Source: Xenorhabdus miraniensis (GTDB lineage: Bacteria; Pseudomonadota; Gammaproteobacteria; Enterobacterales; Enterobacteriaceae). From it: a DNA stretch of 64,000 nt. Both the position numbers and the translations under genes were made by a program. Positions 19,449 to 28,413 of this stretch are shown here, one piece after another. The notes under the pieces are model-generated. The model searched no databases. It worked only from the letters and a program-made list of their open reading frames with translations, and was not told the DNA's origin. Location of the stretch: NCBI RefSeq assembly GCF_002632615.1, contig NZ_NITZ01000021.1, positions 1 through 64,000 on the forward strand, given 5' to 3'. Position 1 is the first letter of the stretch; each line of letters opens with the position of its first letter.

Positions 19449-20762
19449 CTATCTACCTAACCACGGTAATGGATTAACAGCCCGCCCCTGACGACGAATT
19501 TCAAAGTACAGTGAAGGTTGTTTTTGTCCGCCACTATTACCGACCAGTGCGATTGGCTGACCAGCCCGAACTTGCTGCCCAACTTTGACGAGTGTGCTTT
19601 GATTGTAGCCGTAAAGGCTCATATCACCTTTACCGTGTTCAATCACGATAACCAAACCATAGCCTTGCAACCAGTCTGCCAGTAATACGCGTCCATCAGA
19701 GATGGCTCTCACTTCTGTGCCTTCTGCTGCGGCGATAACAATCCCTTTCCAGCGCAGTTCACCCTGTATTGCTTCACCAAAACTATGGATGACATTGCCG
19801 CGTACAGGCCAGATTGCTTGCCTTGCCGGACGCCCAAGACCACCTGTCCGGGCCATGAGAGCACGTTCATCTTCTGTAGGTTTATAGCTGGCGCCTTTTT
19901 GCTGAGCCTGTTTCTGTTTAGCGGCAACTTGGGCACGAACGCGAGCAGCCTCGCGAGCCTCACGTTCAGCACGGGCTTTGGCTTCTCGTTCAGCTTTGGC
20001 AATTTTATTTCTCAAGCTGGTTTCATTTTGCCTAAGCTCCGTCAGACTCTGTTGATCTTTTTTCAATGAAGATTCGAGCACTGTTAGCGTGTTTTGTCGT
20101 GCAGTTCGGGCAACTTCCATTTTTTGTTTCTGTTGCTTCTGGCTGTTCAGTATTACTCTTTGTTCACTTTGTTTTTCCAGTTGTAATTTTTTTTGCTGGT
20201 TAAGTTCTTCTGTTGTTTTTTGCAGTTTGGAGATAGTTTCTTGGCGTGCCTGATTCAAGTAACTGTAATAAGCAAGAATGCGTTCTTTGCGTTGAGTTTC
20301 TTCGCCATTGAGCAACAACTCTAATCCTTGGTGATTTCCTTGCCGGAATGCGGCATTCAATTGACTGGCAAGTAATTTACGTTGTTCTTTTTGTTGCGTT
20401 TGCAGCCGTTTGATATTTGTATTCATTGATGAGAGTTCGTTTCCCAGTTTATTCAGGCGAGCCTGAGTACCGTGCAGAGAGCGGCCTACTTCTGAGATCG
20501 TGCTTTCTTGTTCTTTCAATTGATTAACGAGGTCGGTGCGTTGTTTTTGCTGTTGTTTTACACTTTTCTCTTTCTCGGCAATATCCTGTTGAATATCTTT
20601 GAGCTGATTTTTATTCTCTGAGATCTGGTTGGCGAAAGCGTTTGTACTGAAGCTGAAAAAAGCAAACAATAAGACACAGAGCGATAACACTCTGGTTTTC
20701 TTTTGCCACTGATATTGCTTCTGCCGATTCGCACGGCGCTTTAGGTCCTTACTTTCAGCCAT
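19449..20762 (-). CDS. envC: Murein hydrolase activator EnvC
   Basis: EnvC is a periplasmic divisome protein that activates amidases AmiA and AmiB at the septum through FtsEX. A hydrophobic export segment lies at about residues 25-45. A long coiled coil follows (about 45-270, Gln/Lys/Glu-rich), then a Lys/Ala/Arg linker (AEREAKARAEREAREAARV) and a C-terminal LytM domain (EGTEVRAISDGRVLLADW, VIEHGKGDMSLYGYN). As in E. coli EnvC, the LytM zinc-ligand pattern of active endopeptidases is not seen. The 437 residues are slightly longer than E. coli (419). The gpmI gene normally upstream is absent here. Confidence 0.96.
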   Translation of the reverse strand: MAESKDLKRRANRQKQYQWQKKTRVLSLCVLLFAFFSFSTNAFANQISENKNQLKDIQQDIAEKEKSVKQQQKQRTDLVNQLKEQESTISEVGRSLHGTQARLNKLGNELSSMNTNIKRLQTQQKEQRKLLASQLNAAFRQGNHQGLELLLNGEETQRKERILAYYSYLNQARQETISKLQKTTEELNQQKKLQLEKQSEQRVILNSQKQQKQKMEVARTARQNTLTVLESSLKKDQQSLTELRQNETSLRNKIAKAEREAKARAEREAREAARVRAQVAAKQKQAQQKGASYKPTEDERALMARTGGLGRPARQAIWPVRGNVIHSFGEAIQGELRWKGIVIAAAEGTEVRAISDGRVLLADWLQGYGLVIVIEHGKGDMSLYGYNQSTLVKVGQQVRAGQPIALVGNSGGQKQPSLYFEIRRQGRAVNPLPWLGR

Positions 20763-21129
20763 CTTATTGAATACCCTGCTGCTATGCCTTTCTGCTATCT
20801 TTTTTTCTGCTATATAAAGCCCGATTATTTCATGAGGAATTGCCCCTGACCAGAGAACAGTCTGTTTTTTATCGTCAATATAAGTTTTAGTTAATTTAGT
20901 TCATATATTGTCGAAGATCCTGCCCCAGCTCAATGTGACATGGAATATTTTAATGATGTATTACAATTGAGAGCTTCTCGGTGTATTTTTTAATTTTTCT
21001 CGAAACTCTCCGCAAAATCTGCACAAATGTGCATAGTGTTAGTGCTAATTGGCTGTAATTGACGCAACACACAGGTATACTCTGCTACCTTAGATATTTG
21101 TTATTAACTAACGGGAGTTGTTGCCCTCC
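20763..21129. other. Divergent intergenic region envC/yibN; gpmI absent
   Basis: About 370 bases separate envC from yibN. In E. coli, gpmI (phosphoglycerate mutase, about 1.5 kb) occupies this place. No remnant coding frame was found. The region is expected to hold the promoters of both divergent units, but no clear boxes were identified. Confidence 0.5.
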
Positions 21130-21567
21130 ATGCTGCAAGAAATCATGCAATTTATTAGCCGGAACACGATCCTGAGTCTTGTTTGGATTGCATTGCTGGT
21201 GGCTGTCATCGTCATGACGGCGAAAAGTGTGTTCTCCAAGAGTAAAGAGATCACCCGTGCGCAAGCTATTCATTTGATCAATAAGGAAGATGCTATCGTC
21301 GTGGATTTACGCTCCCGTGACGATTTCCGCAGAGGGCATATTATTGGTGCCGTTAACCTGACACCATCCGAGATTAAAGATAACAATCTGGGTGAGCTGG
21401 AAAAACATAAAAAGCAGCCTGTCATTGTTGTTTCAGCGAATGGATTGGAATCCAGAACACCGGCGGAGAACTTGATTCGCTCCGGTTTTGAGCAGGTCTA
21501 TTCCCTGAAAGAGGGGATCGCTGGGTGGGCGGGTGAAAACTTGCCATTGGCCCGAGGCAAGCGATAA
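21130..21567 (+). CDS. yibN: Rhodanese-like membrane protein YibN, catalytic cysteine absent
   Basis: A single N-terminal membrane segment (residues ~12-32) is followed by a rhodanese domain with [15 protein letters not shown] and [15 protein letters not shown]. It resembles E. coli YibN over its length (145 versus 143 residues). ATG 21130 matches the usual start; in-frame TTG codons at 21118 and 21121 sit on or beside the GGGAG ribosome-binding site. The protein has no cysteine: the expected active-site position reads GLESRTPAE, so it cannot act as a classical sulfurtransferase. It precedes secB by about 70 bases; the grxC gene found between them in E. coli is missing. Confidence 0.9.
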   Translation: MLQEIMQFISRNTILSLVWIALLVAVIVMTAKSVFSKSKEITRAQAIHLINKEDAIVVDLRSRDDFRRGHIIGAVNLTPSEIKDNNLGELEKHKKQPVIVVSANGLESRTPAENLIRSGFEQVYSLKEGIAGWAGENLPLARGKR

Positions 21568-21638
21568 CGAGTTTAGGTGCAAGCAGAATGCTTGCATTAT
21601 CGAAGGTTTAATAAGGACGTCTGAAAAAGGTAATTATT

Positions 21639-22109
21639 ATGTCAGAACAAAACAACACAGAAATGGCTTTCCAGATCCAGCGTATTTACACGAAAGACGT
21701 TTCTTTCGAAGCACCAAAAGCGCCTCAGATTTTCCAGCAGGACTGGCAACCAGAAGTCAAATTGGATCTGGATACGGCTTCCAGTGAATTGGTTCAGGGA
21801 GTCTATGAAGTTGTTCTGCGTGTCACCGTTACGGCGACATTAGGAGAAGAAACCGCATTTCTGTGTGAAGTTCAGCAAGCGGGTATTTTCTCTATTGATG
21901 GTATCGAAGGAACCCAACTGGCACATTGCTTAGGTGCATATTGCCCGAACATCCTGTTCCCATATGCTCGTGAATGTATCACCAGCTTGGTCGGACGTGG
22001 TACTTTCCCACAACTGAACCTGGCTCCGGTTAACTTTGATGCTTTGTTCATGAACTACCTGCAACAGCAGGCTGAATCTCAGCCTGATGAGGCAGAACAG
22101 GAAGCCTAA
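21639..22109 (+). CDS. secB: Protein-export chaperone SecB
   Basis: SecB is a cytoplasmic tetrameric chaperone that keeps preproteins unfolded and hands them to SecA. Recognisable text includes [29 protein letters not shown] (here [16 protein letters not shown]) and [13 protein letters not shown]. The C-terminal acidic tail ([14 protein letters not shown]) is slightly different from E. coli, as is common. The 156 residues match (155). The stop overlaps the gpsA start (TAATG), so the genes are translationally coupled as in other enterics. Confidence 0.98.
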   Translation: MSEQNNTEMAFQIQRIYTKDVSFEAPKAPQIFQQDWQPEVKLDLDTASSELVQGVYEVVLRVTVTATLGEETAFLCEVQQAGIFSIDGIEGTQLAHCLGAYCPNILFPYARECITSLVGRGTFPQLNLAPVNFDALFMNYLQQQAESQPDEAEQEA

Positions 22110-23128
22110 TGAATACTGTTTCTATGACAGTGATCGGTGCCGGTTCATACGGCACCGCCTTAGCCATTACGTTGGCGCGCAATGGGCATGAGGTCGTGCT
22201 CTGGGGACATAACCCTGAGCACGTTCATGCCTTGCAACAAGCGCGTTGTAATCAGGCATTTTTGCCGGATGTTTCTTTCCCTGATAGCTTACTGCTTGAA
22301 GCTGATCTGAAGAGTGCGGTATCAGCCAGCCAGAACATCCTGATAGTGGTTCCCAGCCATGTTTTCGGCAATGTCTTACAGCAGATAAAACCACATTTGC
22401 AACATGATAGCCGCATTGTTTGGGCAACTAAGGGCCTTGAAGCTGAAACAGGGCGCTTATTACAAGATGTGGCTCGTGAGATATTAGGCAATGAAATCCC
22501 CTTGGCAGTCGTTTCTGGCCCGACATTCGCAAAAGAACTGGCGGCAGGTTTACCAACTGCGATCGCCGTTTCTGCTACAACACCTGAATTTGGCGAAGAA
22601 CTCCAGCAGTTTTTCCATTGTGGCAAAAGCTTCCGGGTATACAAAAACCCTGATTTCATTGGGGTACAACTCGGCGGTGCAATAAAAAATGTTATTGCAA
22701 TTGGTGCGGGTATCTCTGATGGTATGGGATTCGGCGCGAATGCCCGCACGGCATTGATTACCCGCGGATTGGCAGAAATGAGCCGCCTCGGAGTAGCATT
22801 AGGGGCTGACCCATCTACATTCATGGGCATGGCTGGATTAGGTGATCTCGTCCTGACCTGTACTGACAACCAATCCCGTAACCGTCGTTTTGGCATGATG
22901 TTGGGGCAGGGTATCAATGTTGATGATGCTCAACATGAGATTGGGCAAGTGGTTGAAGGGTATCGCAACACCAAAGAAGTTCGTGCGCTGGCGGAAAGAG
23001 TAGGCGTTGAAATGCCTATTACAGAACAGATTTACCAGATACTGTACTGCGATAAAAATGTGATTGAAGCTGCTCAAGCACTATTGGGAAGAGCTACAAG
23101 AGATGAAGGAGAAAGCTCTCATTCTTAA
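22109..23128 (+). CDS. gpsA: Glycerol-3-phosphate dehydrogenase [NAD(P)+]
   Basis: GpsA reduces dihydroxyacetone phosphate to sn-glycerol 3-phosphate, the backbone for phospholipid synthesis. The N-terminal dinucleotide fold reads [20 protein letters not shown]. The substrate-site lysine and Asn are in [13 protein letters not shown], and [20 protein letters not shown] follows. The 339 residues equal E. coli. It lies between secB and cysE in the conserved yibN-secB-gpsA-cysE order, with one-base overlap upstream. Confidence 0.98.
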   Translation: MNTVSMTVIGAGSYGTALAITLARNGHEVVLWGHNPEHVHALQQARCNQAFLPDVSFPDSLLLEADLKSAVSASQNILIVVPSHVFGNVLQQIKPHLQHDSRIVWATKGLEAETGRLLQDVAREILGNEIPLAVVSGPTFAKELAAGLPTAIAVSATTPEFGEELQQFFHCGKSFRVYKNPDFIGVQLGGAIKNVIAIGAGISDGMGFGANARTALITRGLAEMSRLGVALGADPSTFMGMAGLGDLVLTCTDNQSRNRRFGMMLGQGINVDDAQHEIGQVVEGYRNTKEVRALAERVGVEMPITEQIYQILYCDKNVIEAAQALLGRATRDEGESSHS

Positions 23129-23149
23129 GCAATGATAGGAACGACTGAT

Positions 23150-23971
23150 ATGTCGCGAGAAGAACTGAATGAAGTCTGGAAAAATATAAAAAATGAGGCA
23201 AAAGCGCTGGCAGACTGTGAACCCATGTTAGCCAGTTTTTTTCACGCGACACTACTCAAGCATGAAAATCTTGGTAGTGCCCTGAGCTACATGCTGGCAA
23301 ATAAGCTGGCAACCCCGATTATGCCTCCCATTGAAGTCAGAGAAGTCGTTGAAAGTGCGTATCGCAGTGATCCCAAGATGATCGAATCCGCAGCAAGTGA
23401 TATCAAAGCTGTTCGATTGCGTGATCCGGCGGTAGACAAGTACTCTACTCCATTACTTTACCTTAAGGGTTTCCATGCACTACAGGCCTATCGCATCGCA
23501 CATTGGTTGTGGAAACAAGAGCGCAACGCATTGGCAATCTATCTGCAAAACCAGATCTCAGTTTCATTTGGTGTAGATATCCATCCTGCCGCAAAAATTG
23601 GCTGCGGTATCATGCTTGACCATGCAACTGGCATTGTGATTGGTGAGACGGCAGTTGTTGAGAATGATGTATCCATTCTGCAATCTGTGACTCTTGGGGG
23701 AACAGGCAAAACTAGCGGAGATCGTCATCCGAAAGTACGTGAAGGGGTGATGATTGGAGCGGGTTCTAAGATCCTCGGAAATATCGAGATTGGTCGCGGC
23801 GCAAAAATTGGGGCAGGATCTGTTGTATTAAGGCCAGTGCCACCTCATACCACAGTGGCGGGCGTACCGGCGCGGATTGTCGGAAAGCCGGAAAGTGATA
23901 AGCCATCACTGGATATGAACCAGCTCTTTAATGGCATCAATAATGGATTTGAGAACGGGGATGGGATTTAA
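23150..23971 (+). CDS. cysE: Serine O-acetyltransferase
   Basis: CysE acetylates L-serine with acetyl-CoA, the committed step of cysteine synthesis. An N-terminal helical domain (about 140 residues) is followed by left-handed beta-helix hexapeptide repeats with the catalytic text HPAAKIGCGIMLDHATGIVIGET and GDRHPKVREGVMIGAG. ATG 23150 gives 273 residues, the E. coli length, and has AGGA nine bases upstream; an ATG at 23132 is in frame but less likely. It ends the secB operon and is convergent with trmL. Confidence 0.97.
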   Translation: MSREELNEVWKNIKNEAKALADCEPMLASFFHATLLKHENLGSALSYMLANKLATPIMPPIEVREVVESAYRSDPKMIESAASDIKAVRLRDPAVDKYSTPLLYLKGFHALQAYRIAHWLWKQERNALAIYLQNQISVSFGVDIHPAAKIGCGIMLDHATGIVIGETAVVENDVSILQSVTLGGTGKTSGDRHPKVREGVMIGAGSKILGNIEIGRGAKIGAGSVVLRPVPPHTTVAGVPARIVGKPESDKPSLDMNQLFNGINNGFENGDGI

Positions 23972-24004
23972 AGTACCGTTCTTTTTTTATAAGCAGTAAT
24001 AAAA

Positions 24005-24035
24005 AACATTCAGCGCGGATTAGGCGCTGAATGTT
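24005..24035 (-). terminator. Intrinsic terminator of trmL (12-bp perfect stem)
   Basis: AACATTCAGCGC (24005-24016) pairs perfectly with 24024-24035 around a 7-base loop. Read leftward it is followed by six T, immediately after the trmL stop. It also lies about 30 bases after cysE and may stop that convergent transcript. Confidence 0.88.
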
Positions 24036-24040
24036 ATGTA

Positions 24041-24544
24041 TTAATCCCGCAATAGCGCACCGGGATAACCCAGCTGCCGCCATGCTTCAAACACAACCAC
24101 AGCAACAGAATTGGACAGATTCATGCTACGGCTATCCGGCAGCATGGGGATTCTGATTTTTTGTTCTGTGGGCATGTTATCCAACACATAAGATGGCAAG
24201 CCACGGGTTTCCGGACCAAACATCAGATAATCACCATCACGATAACTCACATTACTGTGTGCCGGAGTACCTTTTGTGGTTAAGGCAAACAGGCGGGCTC
24301 CAGAAGAGGATTGTGAATTGACTGAACTGAGTCTTTCACTTTCCAGAAATGCGTTGTAATCGTGATATTGTTTGATATTAGCAAACTCGTGGTAATCCAA
24401 CCCCGCACGACGGAGGCGTTTGTCGTCCCATGTAAAACCCAAAGGTTGAATGAGATGAAGCTGACAGCCTGTGTTGGCACAAAGGCGGATGATATTGCCT
24501 GTGTTAGGCGGGATTTCTGGTTCGAATAGGACGATGTTTAGCAT
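24041..24544 (-). CDS. trmL: tRNA (cytidine/uridine-2'-O-)-methyltransferase TrmL
   Basis: TrmL (YibK) is a SPOUT methyltransferase that methylates the 2'-O of the wobble base in two tRNA-Leu species, using S-adenosylmethionine. The N-terminus [21 protein letters not shown] and the knotted C-terminal motifs [13 protein letters not shown] and [19 protein letters not shown] are diagnostic. It has 167 residues versus 157 in E. coli; the extra residues are a Ser-rich loop ([10 protein letters not shown]) near position 75. It marks the left boundary of the O-antigen locus, as in Providencia. Confidence 0.97.
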   Translation of the reverse strand: MLNIVLFEPEIPPNTGNIIRLCANTGCQLHLIQPLGFTWDDKRLRRAGLDYHEFANIKQYHDYNAFLESERLSSVNSQSSSGARLFALTTKGTPAHSNVSYRDGDYLMFGPETRGLPSYVLDNMPTEQKIRIPMLPDSRSMNLSNSVAVVVFEAWRQLGYPGALLRD

Positions 24545-24674
24545 GGTGCTTCTAGCATTAGGAATTTATGATAGTAATATCTGCGTTTAATTAATGGTGA
24601 TTAAGGATAAATTCATACCATTTAGATTTTCCAGAAAAATCATTAGCTAATTTATATTAAATGAATTGAAAAAT

Positions 24675-25187
24675 CTAATTTATGAGAATACTAACACGTT
24701 CACCTATAGATAGTGATAATAAATACTGAACAATATATTCTCTAGAGTGCTTTTCATAAGATTCAGGAGGCGACCAATATGGTATGACTTTAGCATTTTT
24801 ACTGTCAAATGGTCCTTGTTTCCATTCATATATAATAGCATCTGAGCTTTTACATATTAATGTATGGCAAGTCATTGGTGGGATTTCTGCGGCGTATATG
24901 TTACTTCCCTTTCCTAGTTCAAAAATATCTTCAACTATTCCTTTGTGTGAAAAAATCATAAGTAATATATGGCCTTTTATAATATGAAAAAATTCCCATT
25001 GTGAAGATAAAGCGTGATAATGAGGAGGGATATAACTACCATATTGAAGGCCAATGGCAAGCCTCTGTACAGGTTCTGAATAACTGTTATGTAAGTTATA
25101 ATGATAACGAAGTCTTGGTGATAATTTAGCCTTATAAAGTAATTCATCATTAAATTCTTCGGTAAAACATTTTACTTTCATTTTCAT
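24675..25187 (-). CDS. wbuC: WbuC family cupin-fold protein
   Basis: A 170-residue cupin-like protein of the WbuC family, found at the end of L-FucNAc gene sets such as E. coli O26; its biochemical role is unknown. The cupin metal-site text is PPHYHALSSQWEFFHIIKG around residues 54-72, with a second half reading IPPMTCHTLICKS. It lies 19 bases after wbuB on the same strand and is the last gene of the leftward O-antigen operon. Codon use is AT-rich like the rest of the locus. Confidence 0.82.
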   Translation of the reverse strand: MKMKVKCFTEEFNDELLYKAKLSPRLRYHYNLHNSYSEPVQRLAIGLQYGSYIPPHYHALSSQWEFFHIIKGHILLMIFSHKGIVEDIFELGKGSNIYAAEIPPMTCHTLICKSSDAIIYEWKQGPFDSKNAKVIPYWSPPESYEKHSREYIVQYLLSLSIGERVSILIN

Positions 25188-25206
25188 AACTCATAACCTA
25201 ATAATG

Positions 25207-26409
25207 TTAATTCGGTAAAGTAAATTTATCACATATTTTTTTAGCTGCTGATTGAACAGAAAATCTATCTTTAAGTAAATTAAATGCATTTTTACTTATT
25301 TTTTCACGCAGCTCTCTATTTTGTAATAAATTTACAGCTGAATTAAATAGCTTATCATCATCTCCATTGATGGATATCAAACCTGATTCATATTTGTTAA
25401 TAAGCTCCATGAGATCATTTCCATTGTTAACACTACCTAAAATAGGGATGCTATTAACCATATACCCAAGTAATTTACCCGGGAAATTATGTACCTTATG
25501 GTTCTGTGATAAACTAAATAATCCAATGTCAACAGATAATAGAACTTTTTTGAATTCTTCTTGCGATATTGATGGTAAATAAGTAATGTTATCAAGATGA
25601 AACTTTTCCTTATATTCTTTCAGTAAGGAAACTTCATCACCTTGACCAATGAAAAGAAAATGAGCCTCAGGAAATACTTTCATTTTATTGGCTAGTCTTA
25701 ATAGATTTCCTATGTCTTGAGCTTTACCTATATTTCCGCCATAAAAGTAAATTATTTTATCGGCTAAACTTAGTTTTTCCCTTATATTACAAGGCGTATT
25801 TTTTTTAGATGAAAAATCAGCCCAATTGTATAGAGTTTCAGTATTATGGAAATGTGGATAATTATCCTGGAATATTTCAAGATTTTTCTGTGACATTAGC
25901 CCAATATAATCAGCTGCCAGATAGTTTTTCCTTTCAAAGTATCTAAAATATTTTGCAATAATGGATTTTTCTTTAATTAACCCTTCATCAATGATCCATT
26001 GAGGAAAAGAGTCTCTCAATATAAGATACGAAGGACAGTTCCATATTTTTTTTATCTTAGATACTAGTTTACCGAAAAATATTGATGGCGAATAATAAAT
26101 TATTCCATCAATGTTTTTCGAAATTAGTTCTCTTTTTAAGGTATTCCATGCTCTGATGGATAACAGAGACTCATTGAATGCCCTGGTAATCATGGGCACA
26201 TCTTTAATTTTTCCACTTGGAAATCTGATTACTTGAATGTTATCTATAATATCTGTTTCTAAGCTTGAAGAATTATTATTTGTGTTAGGTGTGATCACAA
26301 TAGGCTCATGCCCTTGATTTGATAGTTCAAGGGCAAGTTCATGCATCATTTTAGCACTAACACGCGTACTATCAGGAAGATAATCATCGCAAATTAACAC
26401 TAAACGCAT
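25207..26409 (-). CDS. wbuB: Glycosyltransferase family 4, WbuB-like (L-FucNAc transferase)
   Basis: This GT-B glycosyltransferase probably transfers L-FucNAc from its UDP donor to the growing O-unit, the role assigned to WbuB. Supporting text includes the N-terminal ICDDYLPDSTRVSAKMMHEL, IIYFYGGNIGKAQD in the donor domain and FPGKLLGYMVNSIPILG near the C-terminus. The start is ATG 26409 (400 residues), two bases after the fnlC stop; a TTG five codons upstream is in frame. The order fnlA-fnlB-fnlC-wbuB-wbuC supports the name. Confidence 0.82.
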   Translation of the reverse strand: MRLVLICDDYLPDSTRVSAKMMHELALELSNQGHEPIVITPNTNNNSSSLETDIIDNIQVIRFPSGKIKDVPMITRAFNESLLSIRAWNTLKRELISKNIDGIIYYSPSIFFGKLVSKIKKIWNCPSYLILRDSFPQWIIDEGLIKEKSIIAKYFRYFERKNYLAADYIGLMSQKNLEIFQDNYPHFHNTETLYNWADFSSKKNTPCNIREKLSLADKIIYFYGGNIGKAQDIGNLLRLANKMKVFPEAHFLFIGQGDEVSLLKEYKEKFHLDNITYLPSISQEEFKKVLLSVDIGLFSLSQNHKVHNFPGKLLGYMVNSIPILGSVNNGNDLMELINKYESGLISINGDDDKLFNSAVNLLQNRELREKISKNAFNLLKDRFSVQSAAKKICDKFTLPN

Positions 26410-26411
26410 TA

Positions 26412-27563
26412 TTACTTTTTCCAAACTTTCTGATTAACAAAGTTCGTATAACTCATAATTATACGCAATACTTTCATTGAAACATTATCTATTTGATAAT
26501 CAGCAACCATGCGTAAATCTCGCGTACCTTCACCATGTTGTTGATCTCTGAGAATTTCTATTCCTTGTAAAATTCGCTCTTCATCAAGACCAACAAACAT
26601 AACAGAGGCTTCCTCAAAGCCTTCTGGACGCTCATGTACTTCACGCAAATTTAATGCTGGAAAGTTAAGAATTGATGATTCTTCTGTAATTGTTCCACTA
26701 TCAGACAGAACGGCATGCGCATTTTGCTGTAAATGTACATAATCCAGAAATCCGAATGGTTTTAGAAAATGCAAATTTTCAGAGAGAGTGACATCTAAGC
26801 TACTAATTTGGTTACGAGTTCTAGGGTGTGTTGAGAAAATTACAGGTTGATTATATTTTTCTGAAATTAAATTAAGTGTATTAATTAACGACTTCAATTT
26901 TTCTGGAGAATCAACATTTTCTTCTCTATGTGCACTAACCAAAAAGTATTTTCCTGCCTGTAACCCTAGTTTTTTCAAGATATCTGAGCGTGAAATATCT
27001 TCTTTATAATAATTTAAAACTTCGCGCATAGGACTCCCTGTTTTTATCACCTGATCTGCAGGAAGCCCTTCTCGTAATAAATATTCTCGAGCAATTTCGC
27101 TATAAGTCATATTGATGTCAGATATATGGTCGACAATTTTTCGATTTATTTCTTCAGGAACACGATAGTCGAAACAGCGATTACCTGCCTCCATATGGAA
27201 AATTGGAATTTTTTTACGCTTCGCTGCAATAGAAACTAATGCGCTATTTGTATCACCTAAAATCAGGAGTGCATCTGGTTGTAATTTTTCGAAGATCTTA
27301 TCAGCTTCAATAATTACATTGCCGATTGTTTCTGCTGCATTTTTCCCCGCTGCTCCTAAGAAAAAATCAGGCTTTCTTATTCTTAATTCATTAAAGAAAA
27401 CCTGATTTAATTCAAAATCATAATTTTGTCCTGTATGAACCAGAGTATGCTCTGTGTATTTATCCAATTCTGCTATGATTCGTGACAAACGAATAATCTC
27501 AGGCCTAGTACCAACTACCGTTATTACCTTTAGTTTTTTATTGGAAATATTTATTGTATTCAT
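26412..27563 (-). CDS. fnlC: UDP-N-acetyl-L-fucosamine synthase, C2-epimerase (FnlC/WbjD)
   Basis: FnlC is a WecB-like nonhydrolysing epimerase that inverts C2 to give UDP-L-FucNAc in the last step of the FnlABC pathway. The N-terminal VVGTRPEIIRLSRI, HMEAGNRCFDYRVPEEINRK and the C-terminal LSDSGTITEESSILNFPALNLR are characteristic of the UDP-GlcNAc 2-epimerase fold. The 383 residues fit. It begins inside the fnlB coding region (26-base overlap) and ends two bases before wbuB. Confidence 0.93.
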   Translation of the reverse strand: MNTINISNKKLKVITVVGTRPEIIRLSRIIAELDKYTEHTLVHTGQNYDFELNQVFFNELRIRKPDFFLGAAGKNAAETIGNVIIEADKIFEKLQPDALLILGDTNSALVSIAAKRKKIPIFHMEAGNRCFDYRVPEEINRKIVDHISDINMTYSEIAREYLLREGLPADQVIKTGSPMREVLNYYKEDISRSDILKKLGLQAGKYFLVSAHREENVDSPEKLKSLINTLNLISEKYNQPVIFSTHPRTRNQISSLDVTLSENLHFLKPFGFLDYVHLQQNAHAVLSDSGTITEESSILNFPALNLREVHERPEGFEEASVMFVGLDEERILQGIEILRDQQHGEGTRDLRMVADYQIDNVSMKVLRIIMSYTNFVNQKVWKK

Positions 27564-28413
27564 TATGCATCTTCTTGATCAAATTGTTCCAACTGTCTGC
27601 TTGAAAACCGGTCTCTTTCTTAAATAAATCGGAATTTAAGCTACGATCTATGACCAAGTCTTGAGATTCATGAATATGAATATTTTTTCCATAAATTGAA
27701 TTAACAAGGTTAAGTAGTTCATATTTATTAATTGGAGAAACACTCAAATGTTTGAGACCGGACAAAGAACTGCATGGTAATACGTAATTATCAATAATCT
27801 CAGCCATATAACAAGTTGGTAAACCAGAAAAAATAGCCTTAGAGAATCCTTTAACTTCAATTGATTGAGAAAGAAACCAATCAATCAAACTATGGTGACT
27901 TGCTAACTCATGCCCGATAATTGATGTTCTTAAAGTTAAATGACCACTGTATGTTACTTCGCCAAGATGTTTTGTTCTTCCATACAAATCAGTCGAATCA
28001 GGTATATTTGATTCAAAATAATTACCTTTTTCCCCACTGAAAACACAATCAGTAGAAAAATGGATCAATTTTGCACCGTATTTTGTACATATCTTTGCTA
28101 GTTTATGCGGAAATAATGAGTTTATCTCAATTGAACAAATATTATTCTTAGCAGCATCAAGCTGTTTAATTATACCAATACAATTAAATAAAAAATCTGG
28201 CTTGAAATCTCGGATCACGTCTTCAATTGAGGACAGATTATCAACATTAATGTTAGATATGATATTTTCGAAACCTTGTTGTTTCACTAAATGTACAGCA
28301 TTTTCACTGCGTGTGGTTCCTAAGACATCATAATTTTTGCTAGAAGAAAAATGCCTGAACAAACTACCACCGAGCATTCCACTAGCACCAAGAACAAGAA
28401 TTCTTTTATGCAT
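27538..28413 (-). CDS. fnlB: NAD-dependent sugar reductase FnlB/WbjC
   Basis: FnlB is an RmlD-like short-chain dehydrogenase that reduces the 4-keto sugar made by FnlA to UDP-L-pneumosamine-type intermediates on the way to UDP-L-FucNAc. It has ILVLGASGMLGGSLFRHF at the N-terminus, HFSTDCVFSGEKG and the YxxxK catalytic pair in DLYGRTKHLGEV. ATG 28413 is preferred (291 residues); a TTG nine codons upstream is in frame. It overlaps fnlA by eight bases and fnlC by 26 bases, so the three genes form one translationally coupled block. Confidence 0.92.
   Translation of the reverse strand: MHKRILVLGASGMLGGSLFRHFSSSKNYDVLGTTRSENAVHLVKQQGFENIISNINVDNLSSIEDVIRDFKPDFLFNCIGIIKQLDAAKNNICSIEINSLFPHKLAKICTKYGAKLIHFSTDCVFSGEKGNYFESNIPDSTDLYGRTKHLGEVTYSGHLTLRTSIIGHELASHHSLIDWFLSQSIEVKGFSKAIFSGLPTCYMAEIIDNYVLPCSSLSGLKHLSVSPINKYELLNLVNSIYGKNIHIHESQDLVIDRSLNSDLFKKETGFQADSWNNLIKKMHNEYNKYFQ

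Noticed and set aside
22252..22917. Long open frame (about 220 codons) antisense to gpsA
   Set aside because: Lies wholly within a conserved gene; the translation is low-complexity Ser/Pro/Ala text typical of an antisense shadow.
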